A model generated the notes under the pieces. The model did not search any database. It was not told the origin of the DNA and worked only from the letters and a program-made list of their open reading frames with translations. The translations under genes were made by a program, and so were the position numbers. A DNA stretch of 64,000 bases, from NCBI GenBank assembly GCA_030998225.1, contig JAPYXD010000700.1, positions 1 through 64,000 on the forward strand. Direction: 5' to 3'. Positions 51,401-62,347 of this stretch are shown here, in pieces. Within the stretch, counting starts at the first letter, position 1; each line of letters opens with the position of its first letter. The DNA comes from Diplolepis rosae (taxonomy: Eukaryota > Arthropoda > Insecta > Hymenoptera > Diplolepididae).

Positions 51401-54400
51401 TTATGATTGGTAATTACATTACGGGCGTGATGTTCACTAAAAATACAATACCGTTGTGAAAGTATTGTCAATTAAGTTTTTTACGCATATATCTCACATG
51501 TCAATTTAAAATATCTTAAAAATTGTTTAAAAATTTTATTTTTCGGGTTTTCGCGGTTTCAGGATCAGTATTTGCATTATGTAATTGCTCTACTATAAAT
51601 AAAATACTTTTGAAAAAGTATTTCTAACAATGATTTTTACGCATATATCTTGTAGGTCAAATTAAAATATCCAGAGAATCTTATTCTTCGCGTTATCGCG
51701 TAATTGTGATCGGTAATTACATTACGGGAGTGATAATCACTATAAATACAATACTTTTGAAAAAGAATTGTCAACTTAGGTTTTTACGCATATATCTCAC
51801 ATGTCAATTTGAAATATCATAAAAATTTTTTAAGACATTTTATTTTTCGGGTTTTCGCGTTTTCAGGATTAGTAATGGCATTATGGGATCGCTTTACTAG
51901 AAATGAAATACTCTTGAAAAAGTATTGTCTACTAAGTTTTTTACGCATATATCTCACATGTCAATTTAAAATATCTTAAAAATTTTTTAAAAAATTTTAT
52001 TTTTCGGGTTTTAACGTTTTCAGGATCAATAATTTCATTATGGAATTGTTCTACTATAAATAAAATACTTTTAAAAAGTAATTCCAACAGAGATTTTTAC
52101 GCATATATCTTACAGGTCTATTTAAAATATCCAAAGAATTTTATTCTTCGCATTATCGCGTAATTATGATTGGTAATTACATTACGGGCGTGATGTTCAC
52201 TAAAAATAAAATACCTTTGTAAAAGTATTGTCAATTAAGCTTGTTACGCATATATCTCACATGTCAATTTAAAATATCTTAAAAATTGTTAAAAAGTTTT
52301 ATTTTTCGGATTTTAGCGGTTTCAGGACCAGTATTTGCATTATGGAATTGCTCTACTGTAAATAAAACACTTTTGAAAAAGTATTTCTAACAAAGATTTT
52401 TACGCATATATCTTATAGGTCAAATTAAAATATCCAGAGAATCTTATTCTTCGCGTTATCGCGTAATTATGATTGGTAATTACATTACGGGCGTGATGTT
52501 CACTAAAAATACAATACCTTTGTGAAAGTATTGTCAATTAAGTTTTTTACGCATATATCTCACATGTCGATTTAAAATATCTTAAAAATTGTTTAAAAAT
52601 TTTATTTTTCGGGTTTTCGCGGTTTCAGGATCAGTATTTGCATTATGTAATTGCTCTACTATAAATAAAATACTTTTGAAAAAGTATTTCTAACAATGAT
52701 TTTTACGCATATATCTTGTAGGTCAAATTAAAATATCCAGAGAATCTTATTCTTCGCGTTATCGCGTAATTGTGATCGGTAATTACATTACGGGAGTGAT
52801 AATCACTATAAATACAATACTTTTGAAAAAGTATTGTCAACTTAGGTTTTTACGCATATATCTCACATGTCAATTTGAAATATCATAAAAATTTTTTAAG
52901 ACATTTTATTTTTCGGGTTTTCGCGTTTTCAGGATTAGTAATGGCATTATGGGATCGCTTTACTATAAATGAAATACTCTTGAAAAAGTATTGTCTACTA
53001 AGTTTTTTACGCATATATCTCACATGTCAATTTAAAATATCTTAAAAATTTTTTAAAAAATTTTATTTTTCGGGTTTTCACGTTTTCAGGATCAATAATT
53101 TCATTATGGAATTGTTCTACTATAAATAAAATACTTTTAAAAAGTAATTCCAACAGAGATTTTTACGCATATATCTTACAGGTCTATTTAAAATATCCAA
53201 AGAATTTTATTCTTCGCAATTATCGCGTAATTATGATTGGTAATTAGATTACGGGCGTGATGTTCACTAAAAATACAATACCTTTGTAAAACTATTGTCA
53301 ATTAAGCTTGTTACGCATGTATCTCACATGTCAATTTAAAATATCTTAAAAATTGTTAAAAAGTTTTATTTTTCGGATTTTAGCGGTTTCAGGACCAGTA
53401 TTTGCATTATGGAATTGCTCTACTGTAAATAAAACACTTTTGAAAAAGTATTTCTAACAAAGATTTTTACGCATATATCTTATAGGTCAAATTAAAATAT
53501 CCAGAGAATCTTATTCTTCGCGTTATCGCGTAATTATGATTGGTAATTACATTACGGGCGTGATGTTCACTAAAAATACAATACCGTTGTGAAAGTATTG
53601 TCAATTAAGTTTTTTACGCATATATCTCACATGTCAATTTAAAATATCTTAAAAATTGTTTAAAAATTTTATTTTTCGGGTTTTCGCGGTTTCAGGATCA
53701 GTATTTGCATTATGTAATTGCTCTACTATAAATAAAATACTTTTGAAAAAGTATTTCTAACAATGATTTTTACGCATATATCTTGTAGGTCAAATTAAAA
53801 TATCCAGAGAATCTTATTCTTCGCGTTATCGCGTAATTGTGATCGGTAATTACATTACGGGAGTGATAATCACTATAAATACAATACTTTTGAAAAAGAA
53901 TTGTCAACTTAGGTTTTTACGCATATATCTCACATGTCAATTTGAAATATCATAAAAATTTTTTAAGACATTTTATTTTTCGGGTTTTCGCGTTTTCAGG
54001 ATTAGTAATGGCATTATGGGATCGCTTTACTAGAAATGAAATACTCTTGAAAAAGTATTGTCTACTAAGTTTTTTACGCATATATCTCACATGTCAATTT
54101 AAAATATCTTAAAAATTTTTTAAAAAATTTTATTTTTCGGGTTTTAACGTTTTCAGGATCAATAATTTCATTATGGAATTGTTCTACTATAAATAAAATA
54201 CTTTTGAAAAAGTAATTCCAACAGAGATTTTTACGCATATATCTTACAGGTCTATTTAAAATATCCAGAGAATTTTATTCTTCGCATTATCGCGTAATTA
54301 TGATTGGTAATTACATTACGGGCGTGATGTTCACTAAAAATACAATACCTTTGTAAAAGTATTGTCAATTAAGCTTGTTACGCATATATCTCACATGTCA

Positions 54401-56501
54401 ATTTAAAATATCTTTAAAATTGTTAAAAAGTTTTATTTTTCGGATTTTAGCGGTTTCAGGACCAGTATTTGCATTATGGAATTGCTCTACTGTAAATAAA
54501 ACACTTTTGAAAAAGTATTTCTAACAAAGATTTTTACGCATATATCTTATAGGTCAAATTAAAATATCCAGAGTATATTATTCTTCGCGTTATCGCGTAA
54601 TTCTGATTGGTAATTACATTACGGGCGTGATGTTCACTAAAAATACAATACTTCTGAAAAAGTATTTCTAACAAATATTTTTATGCATATATCTTATAGG
54701 TCAAATTAAAAAATCAAGAGTATCTTATTCTTCGCGTTATCGCGTAATTATGATTGGTAATTACATTACGGGAGTGATGTTCACTATAAATAAAATACTC
54801 TTGAAAAAGTATTGTCAAATAAGTTTTTTACACATATATCTCACATGTCAATTCAAAATATCTTAAAAGTTTTTTAAAAATTTTATTTTTCGGGTTTTCG
54901 CGGTTTCAGGATCAGTATTTGCATAATGGAATTGCACTACCATAAATAAAAAACTTTTGAAAAATTATTTCTAACAAAGATTTTTACGCATATATCTTAT
55001 AGGTCGTATTAAAATATCCAGAGTATCTTATTCTTCGCGTTATCGCGTAATTATGATTGGTAATTACATTACGGGACTGATGTTCACTAAAAATACAATA
55101 CTTTTAAAAAAGTATTTCTAACAAAGATTTTTATGCATATATCTTATAGGTCAAATTAAAAAATGCAGAGTTTCTTATTCTTCGCGTTATCGCGTAATTA
55201 TGATTGGTAATTACATTACGGGAGTGATGTTCACTATAAATACAATACTTTTGAAAAAGAATTTCTAACAAAGATATTTATGCATATATCATATAGGTCA
55301 AATTAAAAAATGCAGAGTATCTTATTCTTCGCGTTATCGCGTAATTATGATTGGTAATTACATTGCGGGAGTGATGTTTACTAAAAATACAATACTTTTG
55401 AAAAAGTATTTCTAACAAAGATTTTTATGCATATATCTTATAGGTCAAATTAAAAAATGCAGAGTATCTTATTCTTCGCGTTATCACGTAATTATGATTG
55501 GTAATTACATTACGGGCGTGATGTTCACTAAAAATACAATACTTTTGAAAAAGTATTTCTAATAAAGATTTTTATGCATATATCTTATAGGTCAAATTAA
55601 AATATCAAGAGAATCTTATTCTTCGCGTTATCGAGTAATTATGATTGGTAATTACATTACGGGCGCGATGTTCACTAAAAATACAATACTTTTGAAAAAG
55701 TATTTCTAACAAGGATTTTATGCATATATCTTATAGGTCAAATTAAAAAATCCAGAGTATCTTATTCTTCGCGTTATCGCGTAATTATGATTGGTAATTA
55801 CATTACGGGAGTGATGTTCACTACAAATACAATACTTTTGAAAAAGTATTCTCAACTAAGTCTTTTACGCATATATCTTACATGTCAATTCAAAATATCT
55901 CAAAAATTGTTTAAAAATTTTATTTTTCGGGTTTTCGCGGTTTCAGGATCAGTATTTGCATTATGGAATTGCTCTACAGTAAATAAACAACTTTTGAAAA
56001 AGTATTTATAACAAATATTTTAACTCATATATCTTATAGTTCAAATTAAAATATCAATAGACTCTTATTCTTCGCGTTATCGAGTAATTATGATTGTTAA
56101 TTACATTACGGGCGTGATGTTCCACAAAAATACAATACTTTTGAAAAAGTATTTCTAACAAATATTTATATGCATATATCTTATAGGTCAAATTAAAAAA
56201 TGCAGAGTATCTTATTCTTCGCGTTATCGCGTAATTATGATTGGTAATTACATTACGGGAGTGATGTTCACTAAAAATACAATACTTTTGAAAAAGTATT
56301 TCTAACAAAGATTTTTATGCATATATCTTATAGGTCAAACTAAAAAATGCAGAGTATCTTATTCTTCGCGTTATCGCGTAATTATGATTGGTAATTACAT
56401 TACGGGAGTGATGTTCACTATAAATACAATACTTTTGAAAAAGTATTTCTAACAAAGATTTTTAGGCATACATCTTATAGGTCAAATTAAAAAATCCAGA
56501 G
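48174..56501 (+). repeat. 8.33-kb tandem segmental duplication, copy 2
   Basis: The copy starts where TTAAAAAATCCAGAG, ending at 48173, is followed by TATCTTATTC as at 39842. It ends at 56501, where the same TTAAAAAATCCAGAG continues into the ancestral AATATTTTTCTTCGCG. The junction therefore lies in sequence shared by two A monomers, as expected from in-register unequal crossing over. Differences from copy 1 are scattered, except for one dense cluster at 55989-56125. Confidence 0.92.
48417..54661 (+). repeat. Expanded 1066-bp heptamer HOR block, copy 2
   Basis: Unit starts are 48417 (U0), 49485 (U1), 50551 (U2), 51618 (U3), 52684 (U4) and 53751 (U5, partial). The odd/even alternation is the same as in copy 1. 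Private differences include ACTATAAAAACAATACTTTTG near 51137 in U2 (copy 1 has ACTAAAAATACAATACC) and TAATTAGATTACGG near 53244 in U4. Confidence 0.92.
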
Positions 56502-57635
56502 AATATTTTTCTTCGCGTTATTGCGTAATTGTGATTGGTAATTACATTACGGGAGTGATGTTCACTATAAATACAATACTTTTGAAAAAGTATTGTCAAC
56601 TTAGGTTTTTACGCATATATCTCACATGTCAATTTGAAATATCTTAACAATTGTTTAAAAATTTTATTTTTCGGGTTTTCGCGATTTCAGGAACAGTATT
56701 TGCATTATGGAATTGTTCTACTATAAAAAAAATACTTTTGAAAAAGTAATTCCAACAGAGATTTTTACGCATATATCGTATAGGTCAAATTAAAATATCA
56801 AGAGAATCTTATTCTTCGCGTTATCGCGTAATTATGATTGGTAATTACATTACGGGCGTGATGTTCACTAAAAATACAATACTTTTGAAAAAGTAATTCT
56901 AACAAAGATTTTTATCCATATATCTTATAGGTCAAATTAAAAAATCCAGAGTATCTTATTCTTCGCGTTATCGCGTAATTATGATTGGTAATTACATTAC
57001 GGGAGTGATGTTCACTAAAAATACAATACTTTTGAAAAAGTATTTCTAACAAGGATTTTATGCATATATCTTATAGGTCAAATTAAAAAATGCAGAGTAT
57101 CTTATTCTTCGCGTTATCGCGTAATTATGATTGGTAATTACATTACGGGAGTGATGTTCACTAAAAATACAATACTTTTGAAAAAGTATTTCTAACAAGG
57201 ATTTTTATGCATATATCTTATAGGTCAAATTAAAAAATCCAGAGTATCTTATTCTTCGCGTTATCGCGTAATTATGATTGGTAATTACATTACGGGCGTG
57301 ATGTTCACTAAAAATACAATACCTTTGTAAAAGTATTGTCAACTTAGGTTTTTACGCATATATCTCACATGTCAATTTGAAATATCTTAACAATTGTTTA
57401 AAAATTTTATTTTTCGGGTTTTCGCGATTTCAGGACCAGTATTTGCATTTTGGAATTGTTCTACTATAAAAAAAATACTTTTGAAAAAGTAATTCCAACA
57501 GAGATTTTTACGCATATATCGTATAGGTCAAATTAAAATATCAAGAGAATCTTATTCTTCGCGTTATCGCGTAATTATGACTGGTAATTACATTACGGGC
57601 GTGATGTTCACTAAAAATACAATACTTTTGAAAAA
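54662..57635 (+). repeat. Array segment 18: A-rich link, copy 2, and its right continuation
   Basis: Starts are A 54662; B 54809; A 54965, 55112, 55259, 55406, 55553, 55700; B 55846; A 56002, 56149, 56296, 56443; B 56590; A2-like 56746; A 56893, 57040, 57186; B 57333; A2-like 57489. The 8.33-kb copy ends at 56501. Beyond that the sequence follows the 32.0-33.5 kb and 38.2-39.8 kb blocks. Confidence 0.85.
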
Positions 57636-57914
57636 GTATTTCTAACAAATATTTATATGCATATATCTTATAGGTCAAATTAAAAAATGCAGAGTATCTT
57701 ATTCTTCGCGTTATCGCGTAATTATGATTGGTAATTACATTACGGGAGTGATGTTCACTAAAAATACAATACTTTTGAAAAAGTATTTCTAACAAAGATT
57801 TTTATGCATATATCTTATAGGTCAAACTAAAAAATGCAGAGTATCTTATTCTTCGCGTTATCGCGTAATTATGATTGGTAATTACATTACGGGAGTGATG
57901 TTCACTATAAATAC

Positions 57915-57934
57915 AATACTTTTGAAAAAGTATT
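57915..57934. repeat. Junction dyad (9-bp inverted repeat)
   Basis: AATACTTTT-GA-AAAAGTATT is a perfect 9-bp inverted repeat with a two-base spacer, shown here at one A-to-A junction. It recurs at nearly every monomer junction. Variants include AATACCTTTGTAAAAGTATT before many B units and CTTTTAAAAAGTAATT before A2 units. One junction (14652/14653) has lost its left arm. It could bind a dimeric protein or form a small hairpin. Neither is shown by the sequence. Confidence 0.9.
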
Positions 57935-58076
57935 TCTAACAAGGATTTTTATGCATATATCTTATAGGTCAAATTAAAAAATCCAGAGTATCTTATTCTT
58001 CGCGTTATCGCGTAATTATGATTGGTAATTACATTACGGGAGTGATGTTCACTATAAATACAATACTTTTGAAAAA
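57930..58076 (+). repeat. Representative family A monomer (147 bp)
   Basis: This is a typical A unit from the homogeneous A-only zone. In order it holds the right arm of the junction dyad, CTAACAAGGATTTTTATGCATATATCTT, AGGTCAAATT, a CCAGAGTATC segment, CGCG-TTAT-CGCG at 58001-58012, GTAATTA-TGATTGG-TAATTAC at 58012-58032, ACGGGAGTGATGTTCAC, and the left arm of the next dyad. Counting one A monomer by hand gives about 40 G/C in 147. Variable sites that define sub-variants are CAAAG/CAAGG/CAACG/CAAAT after the first arm, TGCAGAG/TCCAGAG/TCAAGAG, GGGAGTG/GGGCGTG, and CACTAAAAAT/CACTATAAAT. The length equals the DNA in a nucleosome core particle, which may be coincidence. Confidence 0.95.
58001..58038. 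repeat. Overlapping central dyads of the A monomer
   Basis: CGCG-TTAT-CGCG (58001-58012) is followed directly by GTAATTA-TGATTGG-TAATTAC (58012-58032). An outer pair CGTAAT (58011) and ATTACG (58033-58038) encloses the second dyad. The block carries five CpG dinucleotides in DNA of about 27% G+C and is retained in most A monomers. Common lesions are CGCATTATCGCG (A2), CGCGTTATCACG, CGTGTTATCGCG and CGCGTTATTGCG. Confidence 0.85.
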
Positions 58077-60134
58077 GTATTTCTAACAAGGATTTTTATG
58101 CATATATCTTATAGGTCAAATTAAAAAATGCAGAGTATCTTATTCTTCGCGTTATCGCGTAATTATGATTGGTAATTACATTACGGGAGTGATGTTCACT
58201 AAAAATACAATACTTTTGAAAAAGTATTTCTAACAAGGATTTTTATGCATATATCTTATAGGTCAAATTAAAAAATCCAGAGTATCTTATTCTTCGCGTT
58301 ATCGCGTAATTATGATTGGTAATTACATTACGGGCGTGATGTTCACTAAAAATACAATACTTTTGAAAAAGTATTTCTAACAACGATTTTTATGTATATA
58401 TCTTATAGGTCAAATTAAAAAATCAAGAGTATCTTATTCTTCGTGTTATCGCGTAATTATGATTGGTAATTACATTACGGGCGTGATGTTCACGAAAAAT
58501 ACAATACTTTTGAAAAAGTATTTCTAACAAATATTTATATGCATATATCTTATAGGTCAAATTAAAAAATGCAGAGTATCTTATTCTTCGCGTTATCGCG
58601 TAATTATGATTGGTAATTACATTACGGGAGTGATGTTCACTATAAATACAATACTTTTGAAAAAGTATTTCTAACAAGGATTTTTATGCATATATCTTAT
58701 AGGTCAAATTAAAAAATCCAGAGTATCTTATTCTTCGCGTTATCGCGTAATTATGATTGGTAATTACATTACGGGAGTGATGTTCACTATAAATACAATA
58801 CTTTTGAAAAAGTATTTCTAACAAGGATTTTTATTCATATATCTTATAGGTCAAATTAAAAAATGCAGAGTATCTTATTCTTCGCGTTATCGCGTAATTA
58901 TGATTGGTAATTACATTACGGGAGTGATGTTCACTAAAAATACAATACTTTTGAAAAAGTATTTCTAACAAGGATTTTTATGCATATATCTTATAGGTCA
59001 AATTAAAAAATCCAGAGTATCTTATTCTTCGCGTTATCGCGTAATTATGATTGGTAATTACATTACGGGCGTGATGTTCACTAAAAATACAATACTTTTG
59101 AAAAAGTATTTCTAACAACGATTTTTATGTATATATCTTATAGGTCAAATTAAAAAATCAAGAGTATCTTATTCTTCGTGTTATCGCGTAATTATGATTG
59201 GTAATTACATTACGGGCGTGATGTTCACGAAAAATACAATACTTTTGAAAAAGTATTTCTAACAAATATTTATATGCATATATCTTATAGGTCAAATTAA
59301 AAAATGCAGAGTATCTTATTCTTCGCGTTATCGCGTAATTATGATTGGTAATTACATTACGGGAGTGATGTTCACTAAAAATACAATACTTTTGAAAAAG
59401 TATTTCTAACAAATATTTATATGCATATATCTTATAGGTCAAATTAAAAAATGCAGAGTATCTTATTCTTCGCGTTATCGCGTAATTATGATTGGTAATT
59501 ACATTACGGGAGTGATGTTCACTAAAAATACAATACTTTTGAAAAAGTATTTCTAACAAAGATTTTTATGCATATATCTTATAGGTCAAACTAAAAAATG
59601 CAGAGTATCTTATTCTTCGCGTTATCGCGTAATTATGATTGGTAATTACATTACGGGAGTGATGTTCACTAAAAATACAATACTTTTGAAAAAGTATTTC
59701 TAACAAATATTTATATGCATATATCTTATAGGTCAAATTAAAAAATGCAGAGTATCTTATTCTTCGCGTTATCGCGTAATTATGATTGGTAATTACATTA
59801 CGGGAGTGATGTTCACTAAAAATACAATACTTTTGAAAAAGTATTTCTAACAAAGATTTTTATGCATATATCTTAAAGGTCAAACTAAAAAATGCAGAGT
59901 ATCTTATTCTTCGCGTTATCGCGTAATTATGATTGGTAATTACATTACGGGAGTGATGTTCACTATAAATACAATACTTTTGAAAAAGTATTTCTAACAA
60001 GGATTTTTATGCATATATCTTATAGGTCAAATTAAAAAATCCAGAGTATCTTATTCTTCGCGTTATCGCGTAATTATGATTGGTAATTACATTACGGGCG
60101 TGATGTTCACTAAAAATACAATAATTTTGAAAAA

Positions 60135-61167
60135 GTATTTCTAACAACGATTTTTATGTATATATCTTATAGGTCAAATTAAAAAATCAAGAGTATCTTA
60201 TTCTTCGTGTTATCGCGTAATTATGATTGGTAATTACATTACTGGCGTGATGTTCACTAAAAATACAATACTTTTGAAAAAGTATTTCTAACAAAGATAT
60301 TTACGCATATATCTTATAGGTCAAATTAAAAAATCCAGAGTATCTTATTCTTCGCGTTATCGCGTAATTATGATTGGTAATTAATTACATTACGGGCGTG
60401 ATGTTCACTAGAAATACAATACTTTTGAAAAAGTATTTCTAACAAATATTTTTATGCATATATCTTATAGGTCAAATTAAAAAATGCAGAGTATCTTATT
60501 CTTCGCGTTATCGCGTAATTATGATTGGTAATTACATTACGGGAGTGATGTTCACTAAAAATACAATACTTTTGAAAAAGTATTTCTAACAAAGATTTTT
60601 ATGCATATATCTTATAGGTCAAACTAAAAAATGCAGAGTATCTTATTCTTCGCGTTATCGCGTAATTATGATTGGTAATTACATTACGGGAGTGATGTTC
60701 ACTATAAATACAATACTTTTGAAAAAGTATTTCTAACAAAGATTTTTATGCATATATCTTATAGGTCAAACTAAAAAATGCAGAGTATCTTATTCTTCTC
60801 GTTATCGCGTAATTATGATTGGTAATTACATTACGGGCGTGATGTTCACTAAAAATACAATACTTTTGAAAAAGTATTTCTAACAAAGATTTTTACGCAT
60901 ATATCTTATAGGTCAAATTAAAAAATCCAGAGTATCTTATTCTTCGCGTTATCGCGTAATTATGATTGGTAATTACATTACGGGCGTGATGTTCACTAAA
61001 AATACAATACTTTTGAAAAAGTATTTCTAACAACGATTTTTATGTATATATCTTATAGGTCAAATTAAAAAATCCAGAGTATCTTATTCTTCGCGTTATC
61101 GCGTAATTATGATTGGTAATTACATTACGGGCGTGATGTTCACTAAAAATACAATACTTTTGAAAAA
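60135..61167 (+). repeat. 1033-bp all-A heptamer HOR, copy 1
   Basis: Seven A monomers start at the CAACG variant. The second has AAAGATATTTACGC and ends with the TAATTAATTAC four-base duplication. Copy 2 follows directly. Confidence 0.83.
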
Positions 61168-62200
61168 GTATTTCTAACAACGATTTTTATGTATATATCT
61201 TATAGGTCAAATTAAAAAATCAAGAGTATCTTATTCTTCGTGTTATCGCGTAATTATGATTGGTAATTACATTACGGGCGTGATGTTCACTAAAAATACA
61301 ATACTTTTGAAAAAGTATTTCTAACAAATATATTTACGCATATATCTTATAGGTCAAATTAAAAAATCCAGAGTATCTTATTCTTCGCGTTATCGCGTAA
61401 TTATGATTGGTAATTAATTACATTACGGGCGTGATGTTCACTAGAAATACAATACTTTTGAAAAAGTATTTCTAACAAATATTTTTATGCATATATCTTA
61501 TAGGTCAAATTAAAAAATGCAGAGTATCTTATTCTTCGCGTTATCGCGTAATTATGATTGGTAATTACATTACGGGAGTGATGTTCACTAAAAATACAAT
61601 ACTTTTGAAAAAGTATTTCTAACAAAGATTTTTATGCATATATCTTATAGGTCAAACTAAAAAATGCAGAGTATCTTATTCTTCGCGTTATCGCGTAATT
61701 ATGATTGGTAATTACATTACGGGAGTGATGTTCACTATAAATACAATACTTTTGAAAAAGTATTTCTAACAAATATTTTTATGCATATATCTTATAGGTC
61801 AAACTAAAAAATGCAGAGTATCTTATTCTTCGCGTTATCGCGTAATTATGATTGGTAATTACATTACGGGAGTGATGTTCACTATAAATACAATACTTTT
61901 GAAAAAGTATTTCTAACAAATATTTTTATGCATATATCTTATAGGTCAAATTAAAAAATGCAGAGTATCTTATTCTTCGCGTTATCGCGTAATTATGATT
62001 GGTAATTACATTACGGGAGTGATGTTCACTATAAATACAATACTTTTGAAAAAGTATTTCTAACAAATATTTTTATGCATATATCTTATAGGTCAAATTA
62101 AAAAATCCAGAGTATCTTATTCTTCGCGTGATCGCGTAATTATGATTGGTAATTACATTACGGGCGTGATGTTCACTAAAAATACAATACTTTTGAAAAA
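61168..62200 (+). repeat. 1033-bp all-A heptamer HOR, copy 2
   Basis: It has the same CAACG start, ATATTTACGC second unit and TAATTAATTAC duplication as copy 1, offset 1033 bp. The last three monomers carry CAAATATTTTTATGC in place of copy 1 variants, so that part was replaced or converted. Confidence 0.8.
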
Positions 62201-62347
62201 GTATCTGTAACAACGGTTTTTATGTATATATCTTATAGGTCAAATTAAAAAATCAAGAGTATCTTATTCTTCGCGTTATCGCGTAATTATGATTGGTAAT
62301 TACATTACGGGAGTGATGTTCACTATAAATAAAATACTCTTTAAAAA

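Larger units (their letters stand above)
57636..62347 (+). repeat. Array segment 19: 32 consecutive A monomers, no B
   Basis: Every junction spacing is 147 bp except two of 151 bp (60282 and 61315, each with a 4-bp ATTA duplication) . Variants at the CAA(AG/GG/CG/AT) site define local HORs. A 735-bp pentamer is anchored by CAACGATTTTTATGTATAT at 58381 and 59116. A 294-bp dimer occurs twice at 59400-59987. A 1033-bp heptamer occupies 60135-61167 and 61168-62200. The monomers here are very similar to one another, which suggests recent turnover. Confidence 0.9.

Noticed and set aside
57915..57934. Junction dyad as a transcription terminator or as terminal inverted repeats of a small transposon
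   Set aside because: The dyad occurs at every unit boundary in a tandem array with no target-site duplications, no gene upstream and no T-run in the right place. It is an internal feature of the monomer.
57991..58012. CENP-B box-like match around TTCGCGTTATCGCG
   Set aside because: The TTCG and the spaced A fit the core pattern TTCGnnnnAnnCGGG, but the final CGGG does not (GCGT here). I found no full match in A, and none in the B segment TTCGGGTTTTCGCGG either.
59158..59559. Minus-strand open frame of 133 codons, with 84-codon relatives at many sites (for example 15611, 23695, 28798, 47726)
   Set aside because: The start codon would be TTG, not ATG. The frame spans several identical monomers and stays open only where AAATATTTATATGC replaces the usual AAGATTTTTATGC, which encodes a TAA on that strand. 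The repeated peptide simply mirrors the monomer.
57636..62347. CRISPR-like regular repeats
   Set aside because: The repeat unit is the whole 147 bp with no unique spacers between copies, which is a satellite pattern.
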